Shown here in pieces: positions 31,398 through 40,758 of a DNA stretch of 64,000 nucleotides. Within the stretch, counting starts at the first letter, position 1. The number at the start of each line of letters is the position of its first letter. Where the stretch lies: positions 62,001 through 126,000 of the forward strand of contig JALDRB010000011.1 in the NCBI GenBank assembly GCA_031316155.1, read 5' to 3'. The position numbers and the translations under genes were made by a program. Under the pieces are notes generated by a model, which saw only the letters and a program-made list of their open reading frames with translations, was not told where the DNA came from and searched no databases. Source of the DNA: Candidatus Scalindua sp. Its GTDB lineage: Bacteria > Planctomycetota > Brocadiia > Brocadiales > Scalinduaceae.

Positions 31398-31758
31398 TGT
31401 AAGATCGTTCGATATTGTTTTTTTCTGTTGATCGAATAGAGTTTCAACAAAAGGTAGTTTGCTTTTTATCATTGATCATTTCCCGAAGAAATTAATAAAC
31501 AATTTCAATCCAGCCTATTAAATTATTCTCGTCTCCTGGTATTTCAGGATTGTTTAGCATTCCAAATGTGCATTACAGGAACTTTCGTAAAGAAATATAA
31601 CTGGTGAATAATCGTTGTTTAACCAATAAATCACCACATAATAACCAAACATAATAGTCGTATCTCTTTACCTCCATATTGAACCTGTCTCATGTATCTT
31701 TCAGTTATATAGATACTTAAATTCATTTAAATAGAATAACTTCTATAAATTAATCTAT
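31398..31758. other. AT-rich spacer
   Basis: No gene or repeat recognised before the candidate promoter at 31,759. Confidence 0.4.
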
Positions 31759-31773
31759 TGGTACGTTAAGTGC
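31759..31773 (+). promoter_or_regulatory. Candidate sigma-54 (-24/-12) promoter
   Basis: TGGTACG-TTAA-GTGC; GG and GC are 10 bases apart. It ends 153 bp before the small lipoprotein-like gene. Confidence 0.45.
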
Positions 31774-31926
31774 TTTATTGGTAATTCAGGGTTTTTATCA
31801 TTGTATTGAAAATGGAATAATGGAGGAGGGGCGGTGTGATATGGAAAATTGAAAAGGTTTTTGTATGTAGCTGAAATGTGAGAGATTTAATAATTTTAAA
31901 AATTTTTAATAAACGGGAGGAACAAA

Positions 31927-32196
31927 ATGAAGAATAATATTTGCTTTATCGTGTGCGGGATGGTCTTAACGCTTGGTTTGAGTGTTATGGGTTGTGGCAA
32001 GGGAAATGATGCAGGGTATGCCCGTCAGGGGCATAACAATAATTATTACCATGACGACTATAATAACAACAGGAACAGTAATCAGGGATACCGGGGTGAG
32101 TCTTTTCACGCAGGGCCATTCGGATATGTCGGGAATAATGGAGAAACTCCGACTATCTACATTCCTGAGAGTGATTACAGCTATATAGGTGATTAA
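31927..32196 (+). CDS. Small Asn/Tyr-rich lipoprotein-like protein
   Basis: 89 aa, GGGAGG ribosome site. A signal peptide ends in VMGC, a plausible lipobox, so it may be lipid-anchored. The mature part is low-complexity, rich in Asn, Tyr, Asp and His (HNNNYYHDDYNNNRNSNQ), then a defined C-terminus: FHAGPFGYVGNNGETPTIY and IPESDYSYIGD. The 37,066 protein has the same layout and a matching C-terminus (AGP-GY-G--G-T-----PES-YSY-G), so the two define a small family. Function unknown. Likely one transcript with the large exported protein that starts 28 bp after its stop. Confidence 0.75.
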   Translation: MKNNICFIVCGMVLTLGLSVMGCGKGNDAGYARQGHNNNYYHDDYNNNRNSNQGYRGESFHAGPFGYVGNNGETPTIYIPESDYSYIGD

Positions 32197-32224
32197 AAAA
32201 TGCAAATTAAAGAAAGGAAATATC

Positions 32225-34879
32225 ATGAATACGAAAAGGAAAAAAAGAATTAATGTGAGTATTAGTATTTTGTATTTGTTTATCATCATCTCGATGGCCT
32301 TCGGTCCGATTATGCCGAGTTATGGGCAATTGAAAACTGTTGATAACGGCAAGGGAAAGGTGCAGTCGGGTAAGGTTGATGGCAGTAAAAAGTCTTTCGT
32401 GTCAGATACAAAACAGACTGGTCAAACTGCATTTATAGATCAGGGGATACAAGGTAATGGAAAGGTAAATAACGAGATAGGAGCTCTCCGTTCTGAAAAC
32501 GCGATTGTTCAGGAGGTTGATTCGTTTGATAAACTCGCCTATGAGGCTCAGGCTGCACTCATATCCGCAATTATCGACAGATCACCAGATGAGCTTCTTA
32601 AAGAGGCTATTAGGGCTTATCTTGAGAGAGAAAGAGAACTTGAAGACTTGCTTGATGTTGCCTGGAACGAGTATGTTTTCAGCTCTGGCGCCGTCCTCAT
32701 TAATGAGCCGATGTTGCTGGCTATGCTTGAGCTACAGATCGAAGTGCGTCGCCAACTCGGAACAAATTTTCACACCGTTGTTCCTGGTTTGGTAGATGAC
32801 CGTGGCTGTGCTGGTGATTTTGCTGCAGAGCGGCTCATCTATGCATACGGCTCTGCAGTATCAAGTATCGTGAAGACGACCCTGGAAGATGGCTCTGATG
32901 CAGGTGTCGCAGCATTGGCTAAAATGGCGGTTCAGATTGCGTGCCTGAGTGCACGGCAGCTTGGTATGCTTGAAGAAGCTATAGTGAAGGGATTTGAAAA
33001 AGTTGCCAAACGTATGGACGATTATGGCCTGGAGGCCCTGAAACCTGCCTTTGTTCGCATGGTAGCTCCGATTAATGTGCTGGTATTTGACAACCGCAAG
33101 CACGCCGGCGTTATGTCAAAGTCGTGGCAGTGGTTCGTAGATTATGGTGAATCCCTGCAGGAAAGTGTCTTTCTCGCCGGCTGGGCAACAGAAGAGGTTA
33201 TGGTCTGGGATCGCCGTAACGGAGCCCTGGTAGGTTTCCCGAGTTGTGATTCAGGGCAGATCGGGCCGCATTGTGTTGATATACTTACCTTTCTTGAATC
33301 TCTCAAAGACCCCAGAGCGATTGGGTTTGGAGACTGCGCGCTTGCCGGAATGTTGTCAATGCCAACAAATTATATGAATGGTGTTGAACGGTATATGTGT
33401 CCTTCAGCATTATGTGGTGAACAATCGAATCCTTTTGGCGCTATGCCTGCAGAGAACGCCGAAGGACAGAAAGTTGGAGGCAGACTTCAGGGAAATGGAA
33501 ATTTTGTATCAATTGGAAACACTGTCTCTGTACCGGGAGGTGGTGGTTACTCAGGTACAACAAGTATGGCAAATGCAGGTAATGGTGGTTCAGGACTTGG
33601 CGAAAACGAACGCGATCTCTTACAGTCAATGTGGCCTCAGCTTGGTGATCAGGATATGAATGATATGGAGAATTTGTGTCATGGTATGAATGATGATCAT
33701 CAGGGTGTTAATTTTGACCTGGATGAGTGTTTTTCGGTTATGAGTGTTGGGGATATCAATCCATTCGACACCTATGCCGCGTGTATGGGTGAGACCGGTA
33801 TAAACGAGCCGCCCATGATTGGTTCACAGCTTCAGGGTGTGCCAATGGGATTGAAATGCGGACTGGCTGCACCAGACACAGACACAGACACAGACACAGA
33901 CACAGACACAGACACAGACACAGACACAGACACAGACACTATAGACGATTCAAGTATTGCTAGCGATATCTGGGATTGGGTTAAAGTTGTTGTTAGTGCA
34001 ATTTCAGCTCTACTTGGAGGAGGTCCTAGTGGTCCAGGTGCTGCTGTGGACATTGGGGGTAAACTCGTATCTAAACCAGCTGCGGGTGGAATACTTGGTG
34101 CAGGACAACTTTTTGCCAAAAAAGCTCTATTAGACGCAGAGGACAGAGGTGACATAACTCTGGGAGAGCTTCAGGACTGGAGTGGGAAAAAACCAGCGGA
34201 TATTTTAAATTTTGTTAATAGTAGAAGAAAGCAGGACTGCGCTGACCCCACAGCTTGTTCAGATGACTGCACGGCTGCCGCACAGCAGATAAATGCGACA
34301 TCCGCCTGCACGGAGGGTCTGATGGAAGATGCTCGGAAGCGTTCCGGCAGAATGTCAGGCAAAGATTATGTTGACCTGGAAAAGAAATGGCTTGAACCAT
34401 ACATAAACCCTCGTCCGGATGACAATCCATCGGGCGATGAGTTCAATATTGGTGCATGTCTGGGCAGTAGCGCTGATTTACACGATCCTCAGTTCTGCGG
34501 ACTCGTCCTCTGTGCAAATAGCATGCTTGCAGCAAGGGTGGTTGGTGGATGCGATTGTAATGATGGTTCCGGCGTGAATGCGTTTCTTGCTTTTGACCCT
34601 TGCCTTACCGTCAGATGTCCGGATGGGTATTTACCGGGTCCTGATTGTAATTGCTCACCGGTAGAACCGTATAGTCCTGAACCGTTTCCTTCAGGACCAG
34701 GTCCGATGCCGGTCGATCACACTCTTAAACAATCTGAACGTTTGGATACGAGACCAGGAATAGAGGATAAGTATAACATCGGGACAGGTGTCACAATTGA
34801 GCGGAGAGTAATGCCGGACACCTTTGACCTTAGGAATGGTGTCAATACGATAGGAACAGGCGGAATCTCGAAACCTTAG
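32225..34879 (+). CDS. Large exported protein of unknown function with Asp-Thr repeat and Cys-rich end
   Basis: 884 aa from ATG 32,225, chosen because GAAAGGAAA precedes it and a signal peptide (SILYLFIIISMAFGPIMPSYG) follows; an upstream GTG at 32,189 would overlap the previous gene and spoil the signal. The N-terminal third is helical, the middle carries a Gly-rich stretch (SVPGGGGYSGTTSMANAGNG), then about 11 Asp-Thr dipeptides at about 551-572, a hydrophobic patch (WDWVKVVVSAISALLGGG) and a Cys-rich C-terminal region with pairs such as CADPTACSDDC and RCPDGYLPGPDCNC. No family recognised. The disulfide-rich end and repeat linker suggest a surface protein. Confidence 0.7.
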   Translation: MNTKRKKRINVSISILYLFIIISMAFGPIMPSYGQLKTVDNGKGKVQSGKVDGSKKSFVSDTKQTGQTAFIDQGIQGNGKVNNEIGALRSENAIVQEVDSFDKLAYEAQAALISAIIDRSPDELLKEAIRAYLERERELEDLLDVAWNEYVFSSGAVLINEPMLLAMLELQIEVRRQLGTNFHTVVPGLVDDRGCAGDFAAERLIYAYGSAVSSIVKTTLEDGSDAGVAALAKMAVQIACLSARQLGMLEEAIVKGFEKVAKRMDDYGLEALKPAFVRMVAPINVLVFDNRKHAGVMSKSWQWFVDYGESLQESVFLAGWATEEVMVWDRRNGALVGFPSCDSGQIGPHCVDILTFLESLKDPRAIGFGDCALAGMLSMPTNYMNGVERYMCPSALCGEQSNPFGAMPAENAEGQKVGGRLQGNGNFVSIGNTVSVPGGGGYSGTTSMANAGNGGSGLGENERDLLQSMWPQLGDQDMNDMENLCHGMNDDHQGVNFDLDECFSVMSVGDINPFDTYAACMGETGINEPPMIGSQLQGVPMGLKCGLAAPDTDTDTDTDTDTDTDTDTDTDTIDDSSIASDIWDWVKVVVSAISALLGGGPSGPGAAVDIGGKLVSKPAAGGILGAGQLFAKKALLDAEDRGDITLGELQDWSGKKPADILNFVNSRRKQDCADPTACSDDCTAAAQQINATSACTEGLMEDARKRSGRMSGKDYVDLEKKWLEPYINPRPDDNPSGDEFNIGACLGSSADLHDPQFCGLVLCANSMLAARVVGGCDCNDGSGVNAFLAFDPCLTVRCPDGYLPGPDCNCSPVEPYSPEPFPSGPGPMPVDHTLKQSERLDTRPGIEDKYNIGTGVTIERRVMPDTFDLRNGVNTIGTGGISKP
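33875..33938 (+). repeat. GACACA hexanucleotide microsatellite
   Basis: About ten and a half copies of GACACA, coding for the Asp-Thr repeat. Because the unit is six bases, slippage changes linker length without shifting frame. Confidence 0.9.
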
Positions 34880-35030
34880 TAGTCAGGAGAACGAAAATGA
34901 ATGGCAGGCGCCTGGTCATAAATGAGGCGCCTGCCAGAGCTTTAAACAAAATTGATGAGAACAGGAATAAAAAATTCTCAGATGGAAACTGACAAAATGA
35001 AAAAAACTATAATTCGATTGGAGGGAAAAA

Positions 35031-36080
35031 ATGAAAAAAATACTCATACTACTAGTATTGTCACTGATGATTGCAATTATGTCTTCAAGTGAAAAAATGC
35101 TAATAGCAGAAACAACCATTGACGGTGAACACAAAGATAATCATTATAAGGCTCAGGATAAACAGCCCGTAATCTTCTTCGATAATCCGGATTTCGATTT
35201 TGGCAAGATGTTTAAGGGGGAAAAGGTCGAACATATCTATGCCTTTGAAAATCGGGGAGATGAAGTCCTGGAAATCAGCAGGGTAAAGACCACGTGTGGA
35301 TGTACTGCAGCAATGGTAACGGATAAAATTCTCCAGCCAGGAGAGAGGGGAGAGATTAAGGCGCTCTATAATCCCGGCTCTTTTACCGGAAAAGTAAAGA
35401 AAAGTCTAATTGTCATGAGTAATGATCCGGACAGTCCTCACTACAAACTAACGCTTTCAGGGAAAGTCGAGGAGGAGTTACGTGTCAGTCCAAAAAGTAT
35501 CAATTTTGGTTCCACGTATCTTGGTAAGGAAGTAGTGAAAACCGTTACGGTTGCATCGCTACCGGGATCTAACCTTACAATAAAGAAAGTTTCATCATCT
35601 CATCCATCGGTACATGCTTCAATAGCAGAAAAGAGGGGTGAGGAATATATCGTAACAGTTGTTGTAAAGGATAATCTTGAAATAGGAAGGTTCAGTGGGG
35701 GGATCAATATTGAGACTGACAGCAAAAGGCAACCAAGAGTTACGGTACCGTTCACCGGGGAAATAGCAGGTGATCTTACCACCTACCCCAAAAGAATCTA
35801 TTACGGGTCTGTCGTTGAAGGAAAAGAAGTAAATCAGAAACTCTTTGTTAAGGTACACAATAAGGACACAAAGATCCTCACTGTCAAAGTCTCACCGGAA
35901 TTTCTCAGTGCCAGGATTGAGGAAAGGTATGAAACAGATAATCCCCACTGCATCATTGAAATAACAATCAATAAAGAAGCTACGATTGGTAAGCTGAACG
36001 GGATACTTGAGCTCGCTACCAACAGCGAAAAACAGCCAATGATAAAGATCCCGATACAGGGTGAGGTGAGAAAAGGTTAG
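35031..36080 (+). CDS. Exported DUF1573 protein
   Basis: 349 aa with an N-terminal signal peptide and three Ig/ASPM-SPD-2-like beta-sandwich units. The first is a clear DUF1573 domain: FDFGKMFKGEKVEHIYAFEN, then the family motif TTCGCTAA, PGERGEIKALYNPGSFTGK, and SNDPDSPHYKLTLSGKV. Two more units (about 145-245 and 250-345) repeat the INFGSTYLGKE or IYYGSVVEGKE opening. The family is frequent in Planctomycetes and Bacteroidetes and is exported; no enzyme activity is known. GGAGGG precedes the ATG. Confidence 0.85.
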   Translation: MKKILILLVLSLMIAIMSSSEKMLIAETTIDGEHKDNHYKAQDKQPVIFFDNPDFDFGKMFKGEKVEHIYAFENRGDEVLEISRVKTTCGCTAAMVTDKILQPGERGEIKALYNPGSFTGKVKKSLIVMSNDPDSPHYKLTLSGKVEEELRVSPKSINFGSTYLGKEVVKTVTVASLPGSNLTIKKVSSSHPSVHASIAEKRGEEYIVTVVVKDNLEIGRFSGGINIETDSKRQPRVTVPFTGEIAGDLTTYPKRIYYGSVVEGKEVNQKLFVKVHNKDTKILTVKVSPEFLSARIEERYETDNPHCIIEITINKEATIGKLNGILELATNSEKQPMIKIPIQGEVRKG

Positions 36081-36889
36081 TTTGTCCTGATATTTATAGA
36101 AAAAAATGAGGCAATATACTATTGTGCAAAATAACTCTATCACAGTTTCTACTCAACCAATATTACAGTAATAATTCCAATGATGAGTATATTGTAGTTA
36201 TGGATAACGATGGTGTTACAGGCTGGGTGGAGGTAATTGTTCAGTCATTAAAACATCTTCTTATAATGAAATCCATGCAATTAAGATAGCATCTATGGTT
36301 GTAGTAAGAAATGGTGTTAATGGCTCTTTTAATAACGGAGAAACAAATCTAGGCGGTTCAATAATTAGCTTAATTGAACAGCTGCTTTTTTCCCCTACTC
36401 AGATCCTTTCTTATATTTAGACTACATCAAACAAACAGGTTTTGTAAATTTCAGTCTTTCAATACTATCTGGTTCTTTTTCTTCAGATATTTCTTACATA
36501 AAACATTGCTAACTAAGCATCATGCTTTCCTGTTTTTTAAACATATACTGTCTTGCTCTCATATTAGTATTGATACATATTATCAGCCAGCTTTAACACA
36601 CAAATTTACAATACGTTGACCAATGCATTATGTCGCACCTTCAGTACTCATCCAAACCTGTTTCAAAATTATTGTTTAACAAGTTCTCAATTCCAATTCA
36701 GGCATTTTGTTGAAGAACGATGATGGTGATTGTTTGGTTAATAAATGTATTGTCACCATTATTTCACCATCTATATATCAATTCAAATAGCAGGTCTTAA
36801 ACCTTCTGTAATTAATCTGTATGCCTTATCATATTTAAATTCCTGCGTTTAAGTCATATCAAAAAAATATTTTTCAAAAACAAAGCAAA
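36081..36889. other. Spacer with decayed coding traces
   Basis: About 800 bp without an intact gene. Around 36,190-36,380 short readable runs such as VVVRNGVNGSFNNGETNLGG suggest a remnant of an exported beta-rich protein, but no family can be named. Confidence 0.35.
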
Positions 36890-36904
36890 TGGTACGCATA
36901 TAGC
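36890..36904 (+). promoter_or_regulatory. Candidate sigma-54 (-24/-12) promoter
   Basis: TGGTACG-CATA-TAGC, GG and GC 10 bases apart. It lies 53 bp before a small ORF and 161 bp before the small Asn/Tyr-rich gene. Confidence 0.45.
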
Positions 36905-36957
36905 GATTATACAATATCAGGTTGATTGTATTTAAATTAAATAAAGGAGGCAAGAAT

Positions 36958-37032
36958 ATGATGAGACGAAAAGATAGGTTATGTAGTTGGTCTTGTATTA
37001 GCTTATTTATTAGTACTTTTTTTAATTTTTAA
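36958..37032 (+). CDS. Possible 24-aa leader peptide or frameshifted small membrane protein
   Basis: ATGATG preceded by AAAGGAGG at a good distance opens a 24-codon frame (MMRRKDRLCSWSC start). One frame over, the same DNA reads a convincing membrane helix (GYVVGLVLAYLLVLFLIFKK) that ends with TGA overlapping the next ATG at 37,066. A single-base indel would join them. Either a short leader peptide or a broken small membrane protein. Confidence 0.3.
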   Translation: MMRRKDRLCSWSCISLFISTFFNF

Positions 37033-37065
37033 AAAATTTTTAACAAAACAAATAGGAGAAATAAA

Positions 37066-37398
37066 ATGAAGACTAAATTTTTTATAATAATAATTGCAGG
37101 TTTAGTTATGTCGCTCAGTATTACGGAAGCAGTCCATGCCTGTCCTGATTGTTTTTATAACAGTTACTATGGTAATCATGAATCATACTACAATGATTAT
37201 TACTATGATAATAATAGTTATGACAACGATTACTACTATGAAGACTACAATAACAACTATTCCTATAAAAATGAAAATTACAACAACAATGATGACAGTG
37301 GATACTATAACGCAGGGCCAGGTGGATATACTGGAAGTGATGGTGATACATTTTACTATTTCGATCCTGAAAGTGGTTACAGCTATATGGGAAATTAG
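37066..37398 (+). CDS. Small exported Tyr/Asn/Asp-rich protein, paralogue of the 31,927 protein
   Basis: 110 aa with a signal peptide ending VHACP; the Cys is not in a good lipobox. The body is almost only Tyr, Asn, Asp, Glu and Ser (YYNDYYYDNNSYDNDYYYED). The C-terminus YYNAGPGGYTGSDGDT then DPESGYSYMGN aligns with the end of the 31,927 protein. Upstream sequences also resemble each other (TTTTTAA runs then GGAG). Low-complexity Tyr-rich exported proteins may form adhesive or cross-linked surface material; this is inference. Confidence 0.75.
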   Translation: MKTKFFIIIIAGLVMSLSITEAVHACPDCFYNSYYGNHESYYNDYYYDNNSYDNDYYYEDYNNNYSYKNENYNNNDDSGYYNAGPGGYTGSDGDTFYYFDPESGYSYMGN

Positions 37399-37453
37399 TG
37401 AAGTTTGTCTCTTGACACAAATATTTTGACCAATTCTGGCAAAAATAAAGATG

Positions 37454-39013
37454 TTAGTGTTGAATAGCAAGTTCAGGGATAATAACGTGCTCTTTGAGTT
37501 TCAAACCGGTAACAATAACTTTATGCCCGAGAGCAGTCACATAATACCTGTACGAATGAGCAATTTTTTTGATTAATCCGTGAGTCCATGGGCGTTTTAT
37601 AATATGACATATCTGGCCTGTTGATTTCTCTGGCAAGTCGGCCTTCAGGTTTTTATTCTGAAAACCTCTCCGCCCGTGCCGGTACGGACAGGTGATAGTA
37701 AATTCGTTACGGACTATGGGGAAAAATATCTGCTGGTCTTCGTTACTGAAAAGGTTGAATCCTTTATAGGTCCTGTTCTTTTAAATTACGTTCTTTGGTA
37801 TCTTGTTGAGGCTCTCTCTACCAACACGTTTGTCGTCAATCGTAGAGATAAACAGCAGGTAACTATGACTGGCAAGAGACAATACCCGTTGCAATCGTAC
37901 AAGACTGTAAATACCTTTTTTCATATGTGCAACCTTTGCCTCGGTAGTGCCGTCACGGTGTTCTACATTGCGGTAGTGTTTAAAAAAGGAGACGTCGTTT
38001 GTTGTTGTTTCTATTCTCAGGATTAAGCAAAATTTGTCGTACATTTTAATGGATGCATTACCCATGGTATGTTTTATACTTGTGCCCTCTATACGGGTGT
38101 GAAAATTATTTCCCAACTCACCCTGGTAGTTACCGTGGAGCTTTTCTCCGAGAAACGTTGCAATGTTCTGAGGTTTTACGGTGTGAATAACGGTTCTGGT
38201 AAGAGTTCCATACATGGTCTGTAAATACTCTTTTCGTGAAAATACTATGTCCGTTGCATACTGAGTTTGCATAATACTCCAGTGATAGCCGAGTCGAAAT
38301 TAACAGACAACAGGGCAATACTCTTTGGAAAGGGTATCAAGGATGTCGTGTATCTCTTCGACACGAAGGTTGTTGGCATGGTGTTGTGCTTTCTTAAAGT
38401 GAGCGATATCAAAAAAGGCATTATCGATAAGTTGGTATTTGATATGATGTTTTTTGAGTTTGGCAGCAAGCCAACTGTGGCCATTAAAATATATTTGGAG
38501 CCGAAAGGGGCACCAGGTCGGAACTCGAATATAACAGAGTCCCAGAATTTCATGGATTAAGTAAAAATAGTAATGAAGACACTTACCACTGACATATTTC
38601 AAAAATGTACGATGGGTCTTTTTGTCATGCCATGGCTTACCAGCACGAAGAGCGTTCTGGCGGGTAGACGTACAGGGTTCAAGCTCAGAGAAAATATGAA
38701 CGAGGCCAGGAGGTGCTCCTCGTTGTTTTATGATTTCCTGGATGCGGTCTTCTTTGCGAAAGTTCTTTTTTCTTGTATACTCAATATCGAGATTGTTTTT
38801 CTGTGCAATGTGTTGCGCGTTTTCGATTATACCGTCTCGCAATGGTTGCACAAATTGAGAGTAATCAAAAATACGAATTATTTGTGCTTTTTGAAAAGAG
38901 GTCATTCCTTCTGCAAAACAAAAGGAAGGCAATGTCCCCTGGATGACAATACGGCCATAGCATGAAAGAACTCCTCGTATATGTTCCTTGTGTGCTTCTG
39001 TTGCGAGTTTCAT
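37454..39013 (-). pseudogene. Mobile-element-type protein of uncertain family, frameshifted
   Basis: Three consecutive minus-strand frames form one protein of about 500 aa: KLATEAHKEHIRGVLSCYGR, TLPSFCFAEGMTSFQKAQ, GLVHIFSELEPC, SGKCLHYYFYLIHEILGLCY, WCPFRLQIYFNGHSWLA; then MQTQYATDIVFSRKEYLQ, HGNYQGELGNNFHTRIEG, IKMYDKFCLILRIETTTNDV, SFFKHYRNVEHRDG; and finally KEHVIIPELAIQH. I recall this as a repeated protein of unknown role in many genomes, probably transposase-like, but cannot name the family. Breaks lie near 38,285 and 37,680. Confidence 0.6.
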
Positions 39014-39240
39014 TTATATTCTTCTCATAATAGAATTATATCGACCAATCCGAACGGGTTGGTACATACGCTTGTTGGTCTTAAAAGTATAATGATTTAA
39101 TTGCTTACTTGAAAATAAAAACCTTTTCCGACTCGTTCGGATAGAAAACGTTACATAATAAATATATGGTTTTATGCTGCTTCCAGCTAAAAGAACAGTG
39201 GGACATTGGATCATGAGTCATTCGAATTTGTTTCGTATTT

Positions 39241-39863
39241 CGATTCTCGACGTTCAGATTTTACAGTACTTTATTAATATCAGGTACTATCAGGACATTT
39301 CTATTTAGCCTTGACAATTTAGTATTTTTTATTAACTTCTTCATGAAATATATAGTATGTTTTTGAAGTTTTTTGTATCTGCGGTAATAAAAATTTGCCG
39401 CCATTAAACAGAAACAAAATACATTGTGTTCTGAATATGTTACATGAAAAGTGAAATTAAATTCTAAAGTAAGAGCATTTTCACTTTATACATTTATAAT
39501 CAAATTTGTATAAAATGGCAAGAATACATACTTACTACTTTGATTACCGTAGGTGTATGTGTAACGCAATGAACATTCTTAGTTGATACTATTCAGTTGT
39601 TTTTACCATATAATAAATCTGCATTTATCGCGGAGACTTGATGATGTGTCAATTTAACTACATACCTCGATTTTCAATTGTTTATGGAATTTCTCAAATA
39701 AATCCGTGTTATTCCTTGATTTCAATAATAATACTTTGTTTAAGTTTTTAGAGTAACATAACGTTCATACCTGTCGATAAACAGGCACTTTATTAAATAA
39801 TAAAAACCTTTTGAAAAAGGCAAACCCTGAGTAATCAGGAGACGAAAAGTAAAGGGGCTTTAA
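39241..39863 (+). repeat. Roughly 0.6-kb intergenic direct repeat, left copy
   Basis: Aligns along its length with 42,933-43,533. Shared blocks include TATTTAGCCTTGACAAT, ACAAAATACATTGTGTTCTG, ACATTCTTAGTTGATACTAT, ATAATAAATCTGCATT and GGCAAACCCTGAGTAATCAG. The match stops inside the aptamer, where a pectate-lyase-like frame begins. Confidence 0.85.
39806..39863 (+). promoter_or_regulatory. Truncated, degenerate c-di-GMP-I aptamer
   Basis: GGCAAACC and the CCTGAGTAATCAGG hairpin are kept, but the invariant GCAAAG has become GAAAAG and the 3' half of the aptamer and the terminator are replaced by coding sequence. Probably non-functional. Confidence 0.65.
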
Positions 39864-40409
39864 AAGTACAAATACGTAAATGTGATATCCCATGGAGTAA
39901 TTCCTGGTGACGGAGTAAGTGATACTGAACAGATCAGGCTTGCTCTTGATGTAGCACGGACAAACAGGAAACCGGTGTATTTCCCGGTAGGACAATATGA
40001 CATCGAGTCTGCAGGTGATAACGCAATATTTAATGTTACCAACTTAAGCTTGGCTGGAGAATCTACTGGCTACACAGGGACATCTATTCTTAAAGTGTCG
40101 GATAATTCTGCAACAGCCAGCTCCGTACTTTATGCGGGAAATGGAAGGGTGCAAATAAGGGGTGTAGGCGTTGAATGCAACCCAAGGGCTATGGATGGGA
40201 TTCACATGTATAAGACAACAGGGCAAGGTACCTGGATTGAGAAAGCCGGTGTTTCAGGAGCTACACACACTGGCTGGCTGATTGAGCAAGCTCAGGGTGC
40301 GGTCATAAGTAATGTGATTGGAAGCCCTAATGCTGGTGCAGGGTTCCTGATATACGTGAACAGCTACAATACCCAGTTTTATGCACCCGCTATTGTTGAG
40401 TATCAATAG
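39864..40409 (+). pseudogene. Pectate-lyase-like (right-handed beta-helix) N-terminal fragment
   Basis: The frame runs from after a TAA at 39,861 through KYKYVN into VISHGVIPGDGVSDTEQIRL, the canonical opening of Pectate_lyase_3/tailspike beta-helix proteins, with KPVYFPVGQYDIES next. There is no signal peptide and the only start is GTG 39,882 without a clear ribosome site. It ends after about 180 aa, where complete members are usually much longer. The 5' end is fused to the truncated riboswitch copy, so this is best read as a fragment captured at a duplication junction. Confidence 0.6.
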
Positions 40410-40758
40410 CTTTTAGTCTATTGAAAATATTTGGTGTGTGATGATTATTCATCTTTGGTGACTTTAATAATAAAGCAACTACAGAGTGTTTTTGATACCT
40501 CTCTGACTCCTGTTTCCTGTATAAAAGTCTCCTCCTAGTAGGATTAGCTCTTAACAATGCCTTCTGCAAAGGCATTGTTAAAATAAGATGTGGTGTTTGA
40601 ACAAACAGGCGTATAATTTTTTCTGTATTTGGCTCTTAATATTACTGCTTAATCGTGAGATTTATTGTCCGGTGTCAACAATTTCTCCTATTGTAGTTCG
40701 TAAAGAAATATTATTGTAATACTGATTAAAACTCTTAATTAGGTAAGGAGGCATTAAA
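40410..40758. other. Spacer with a perfect hairpin
   Basis: TTAACAATGCCTT pairs with AAGGCATTGTTAA at 40,551-40,582 around a 5-nt loop. No U-tract follows, so its role as terminator is uncertain. The rest is the leader of the protease gene, ending in AAGGAGG. Confidence 0.5.

Noticed and set aside
33875..33938. CRISPR-like repeat
   Set aside because: A 6-bp tandem unit without spacers inside a coding region; a microsatellite.
36374..36619. 81-aa Phe-rich plus-strand ORF
   Set aside because: Composition is that of random AT-rich DNA and it lacks a convincing start.
39505..39530. TGGCAAGAATACATA as another sigma-54 site
   Set aside because: The -24 box is partial and the -12 GC is missing; the matching position in the second repeat copy is not conserved.
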